Shown here: positions 50,176 to 51,064 of the stretch, in pieces
How positions within the stretch are numbered: the stretch's first letter is position 1
How the letters are laid out: each line of letters opens with the position of its first letter
Origin: Eubacterium sp.
GTDB lineage: Bacteria; Bacillota_A; Clostridia; Lachnospirales; Lachnospiraceae
Reading direction: 5' to 3'
DNA length: 51,064 nucleotides
Assembly (NCBI GenBank): GCA_017475785.1
Contig: JAFVEX010000076.1
Location: forward strand, 1 to 51,064
Translations under genes and position numbers: made by a program
Notes under the pieces: generated by a model
Database searches by the model: none
Told to the model about the DNA's origin: nothing
What the model saw: the letters and a program-made list of their open reading frames with translations, nothing else

Positions 50176-51064
50176 TTATCTGTCCCCGACAGATTGAATA
50201 ATTGCCTGCTCCAGATCTGCGATGATATCTTCCGCTGCTTCAATGCCGACCGACAGGCGGATCAGACGGTCTGTAATGCCAGTCTTCTCACGGATTTCCT
50301 TCGGTATCGACGCGTGTGTCATGGTTGCGGGATGGCAGACCAGGGATTCGACGCCGCCCAGGCTTTCTGCCAGAGATACCAGCTTCAGCGATTCAAAAAA
50401 AGTATCGATGTTATGTTCTTCTGTCAGTTCAAACGAAATCATCCCGCCGCCGTTTTTTGCCTGACGCGCGTGAATTTCATGCCCCGGAAAATCTGGAAGA
50501 CCCGGATAATATACTTTTTTCACGTCCGGCAGTGCCGCAAGCCACCGGGCGACGCGGCCGGCATTTTCCCCGTGCCGTTCCATCCTGACCGACAGCGTCC
50601 GCAGTCCCCTGATCAGCAGGAAGGAATCAAAAGGCGGCAGCACGCCTCCGGTCGCGTTCTGTATGAACGCAAGCTTTTCCGCCAGCTCCCCGGTCGTTAC
50701 AACGGCAAGCCCTGCCACGAGATCACTGTGGCCGCCCAGATATTTAGTCGCGCTGTAAACGACAATGTCTGCCCCAAGTTCAATGGGTTTCTGCAGATAA
50801 GGTGTCATGAAGGTATTGTCGACGATCACCTGCACGTCATGGGTGTGCGCCGCGTCCGCGAGCGCGCGGATATCGGTGATCGTCATCAGCGGATTCGCCG
50901 GCGTTTCGAGGAACACTGCTGCCGTCCGGTCGGACACCAGCCGCTCAAACGCCTCCGACGTATCCTCAGGAAGCATCTGATATGTAAAGCCAAAGTGATC
51001 GAAAATCTTGTCCAGCACACGGAAGGTTCCTCCGTATACATTGCTGGAAATAATGATTTCATCA
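50176..51064 (-). CDS. Cystathionine gamma-lyase/synthase family enzyme, C-terminal part (cut by window edge)
   Basis: The C-terminal 295 codons are present; the frame runs off the right edge. It is a Cys/Met-metabolism PLP enzyme: SNVYGGTFR, VDNTFMTPYLQKP and YSATKYLGGHSD with the PLP lysine. It ends 16 nt before the mccA-like gene, giving an mccB-mccA-like order, and would cleave cystathionine to cysteine (and homocysteine to H2S). MetB or MetC function cannot be excluded from this part alone. Confidence 0.88.
   Translation of the reverse strand, partial: DEIIISSNVYGGTFRVLDKIFDHFGFTYQMLPEDTSEAFERLVSDRTAAVFLETPANPLMTITDIRALADAAHTHDVQVIVDNTFMTPYLQKPIELGADIVVYSATKYLGGHSDLVAGLAVVTTGELAEKLAFIQNATGGVLPPFDSFLLIRGLRTLSVRMERHGENAGRVARWLAALPDVKKVYYPGLPDFPGHEIHARQAKNGGGMISFELTEEHNIDTFFESLKLVSLAESLGGVESLVCHPATMTHASIPKEIREKTGITDRLIRLSVGIEAAEDIIADLEQAIIQSVGDR

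Overview
The window reads as chromosomal DNA of a Gram-positive, low-oxygen Firmicute, most likely a Lachnospiraceae-type Clostridium. The grounds are GC-rich coding with strong AGGAGG-type ribosome binding sites, sigma-A style promoters with 16-18 bp spacers, a tryptophan T-box leader, two CIRCE (HrcA) operators, HPr kinase, FeoA/FeoA/FeoB with the Cys-rich FeoB partner, and families typical of that group (DUF5685, DUF2974, the Cthe_2159-like carbohydrate-binding fold, coiled-coil proteins with a 3D-like end). No rRNA, phage, transposase or CRISPR array is present. This placement is inference from gene content.

Layout. 1-1013: a cut-off DUF2207 membrane protein gene behind lemA. 1105-3082: a stand-alone TrpB2-type tryptophan synthase beta chain under a Trp T-box riboswitch. 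3096-4241: glycerate kinase. 4330-5073: tRNA-Thr(GGT), a compact locus that looks like a type I toxin-antitoxin module, and a decayed second copy of the same tRNA with its terminator. 5105-7876: a polar amino acid ABC importer (binding lipoprotein, permease, ATPase). 7983-10146: tsaE-tsaB-rimI with two different tandem-repeat arrays in and between the genes. 10172-11681: cyclophilin and a YigZ protein. 11738-14342: class A penicillin-binding protein. 14447-21436: a six-gene leftward operon, DUF5685 - J-domain protein - unknown - ftsH - uvrC - hprK. 21667-21853: a tRNA-Thr remnant next to a candidate small RNA.

21870-31630: surface and housekeeping genes: a Cthe_2159-like lipoprotein, a small membrane protein, thioesterase, Dabb protein, rpiA, a DUF2974 hydrolase, a double ACT protein, a coiled-coil secreted protein and two HTH regulators. 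31896-38489: Nudix hydrolase, then a TetR repressor divergent from an MMPL exporter and its large secreted partner. 38601-39225: hsp20 under CIRCE. 39289-43983: a lipoprotein and the Feo ferrous iron uptake operon. 44169-47916: an exported protein and clpB under a second CIRCE. 47976-51064: iron-containing alcohol dehydrogenase and an mccA-mccB-like transsulfuration pair, the second gene cut by the window edge.

The strongest candidate for an undescribed system is 4581-4941. A 33-residue hydrophobic peptide gene has its own consensus promoter. Its mRNA ends are complementary to each other. A convergent promoter would make a roughly 100-nt RNA antisense to the 3' end, stopping at a hairpin that contains the peptide's stop codon. 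Secondary leads are the tRNA-Thr-linked orphan small RNA at 21717-21818, terpene-synthase-like aspartate motifs in the DUF5685 protein, a terminator inside the clpB leader downstream of CIRCE, and repeat arrays in tsaB/rimI and the feoA leader.
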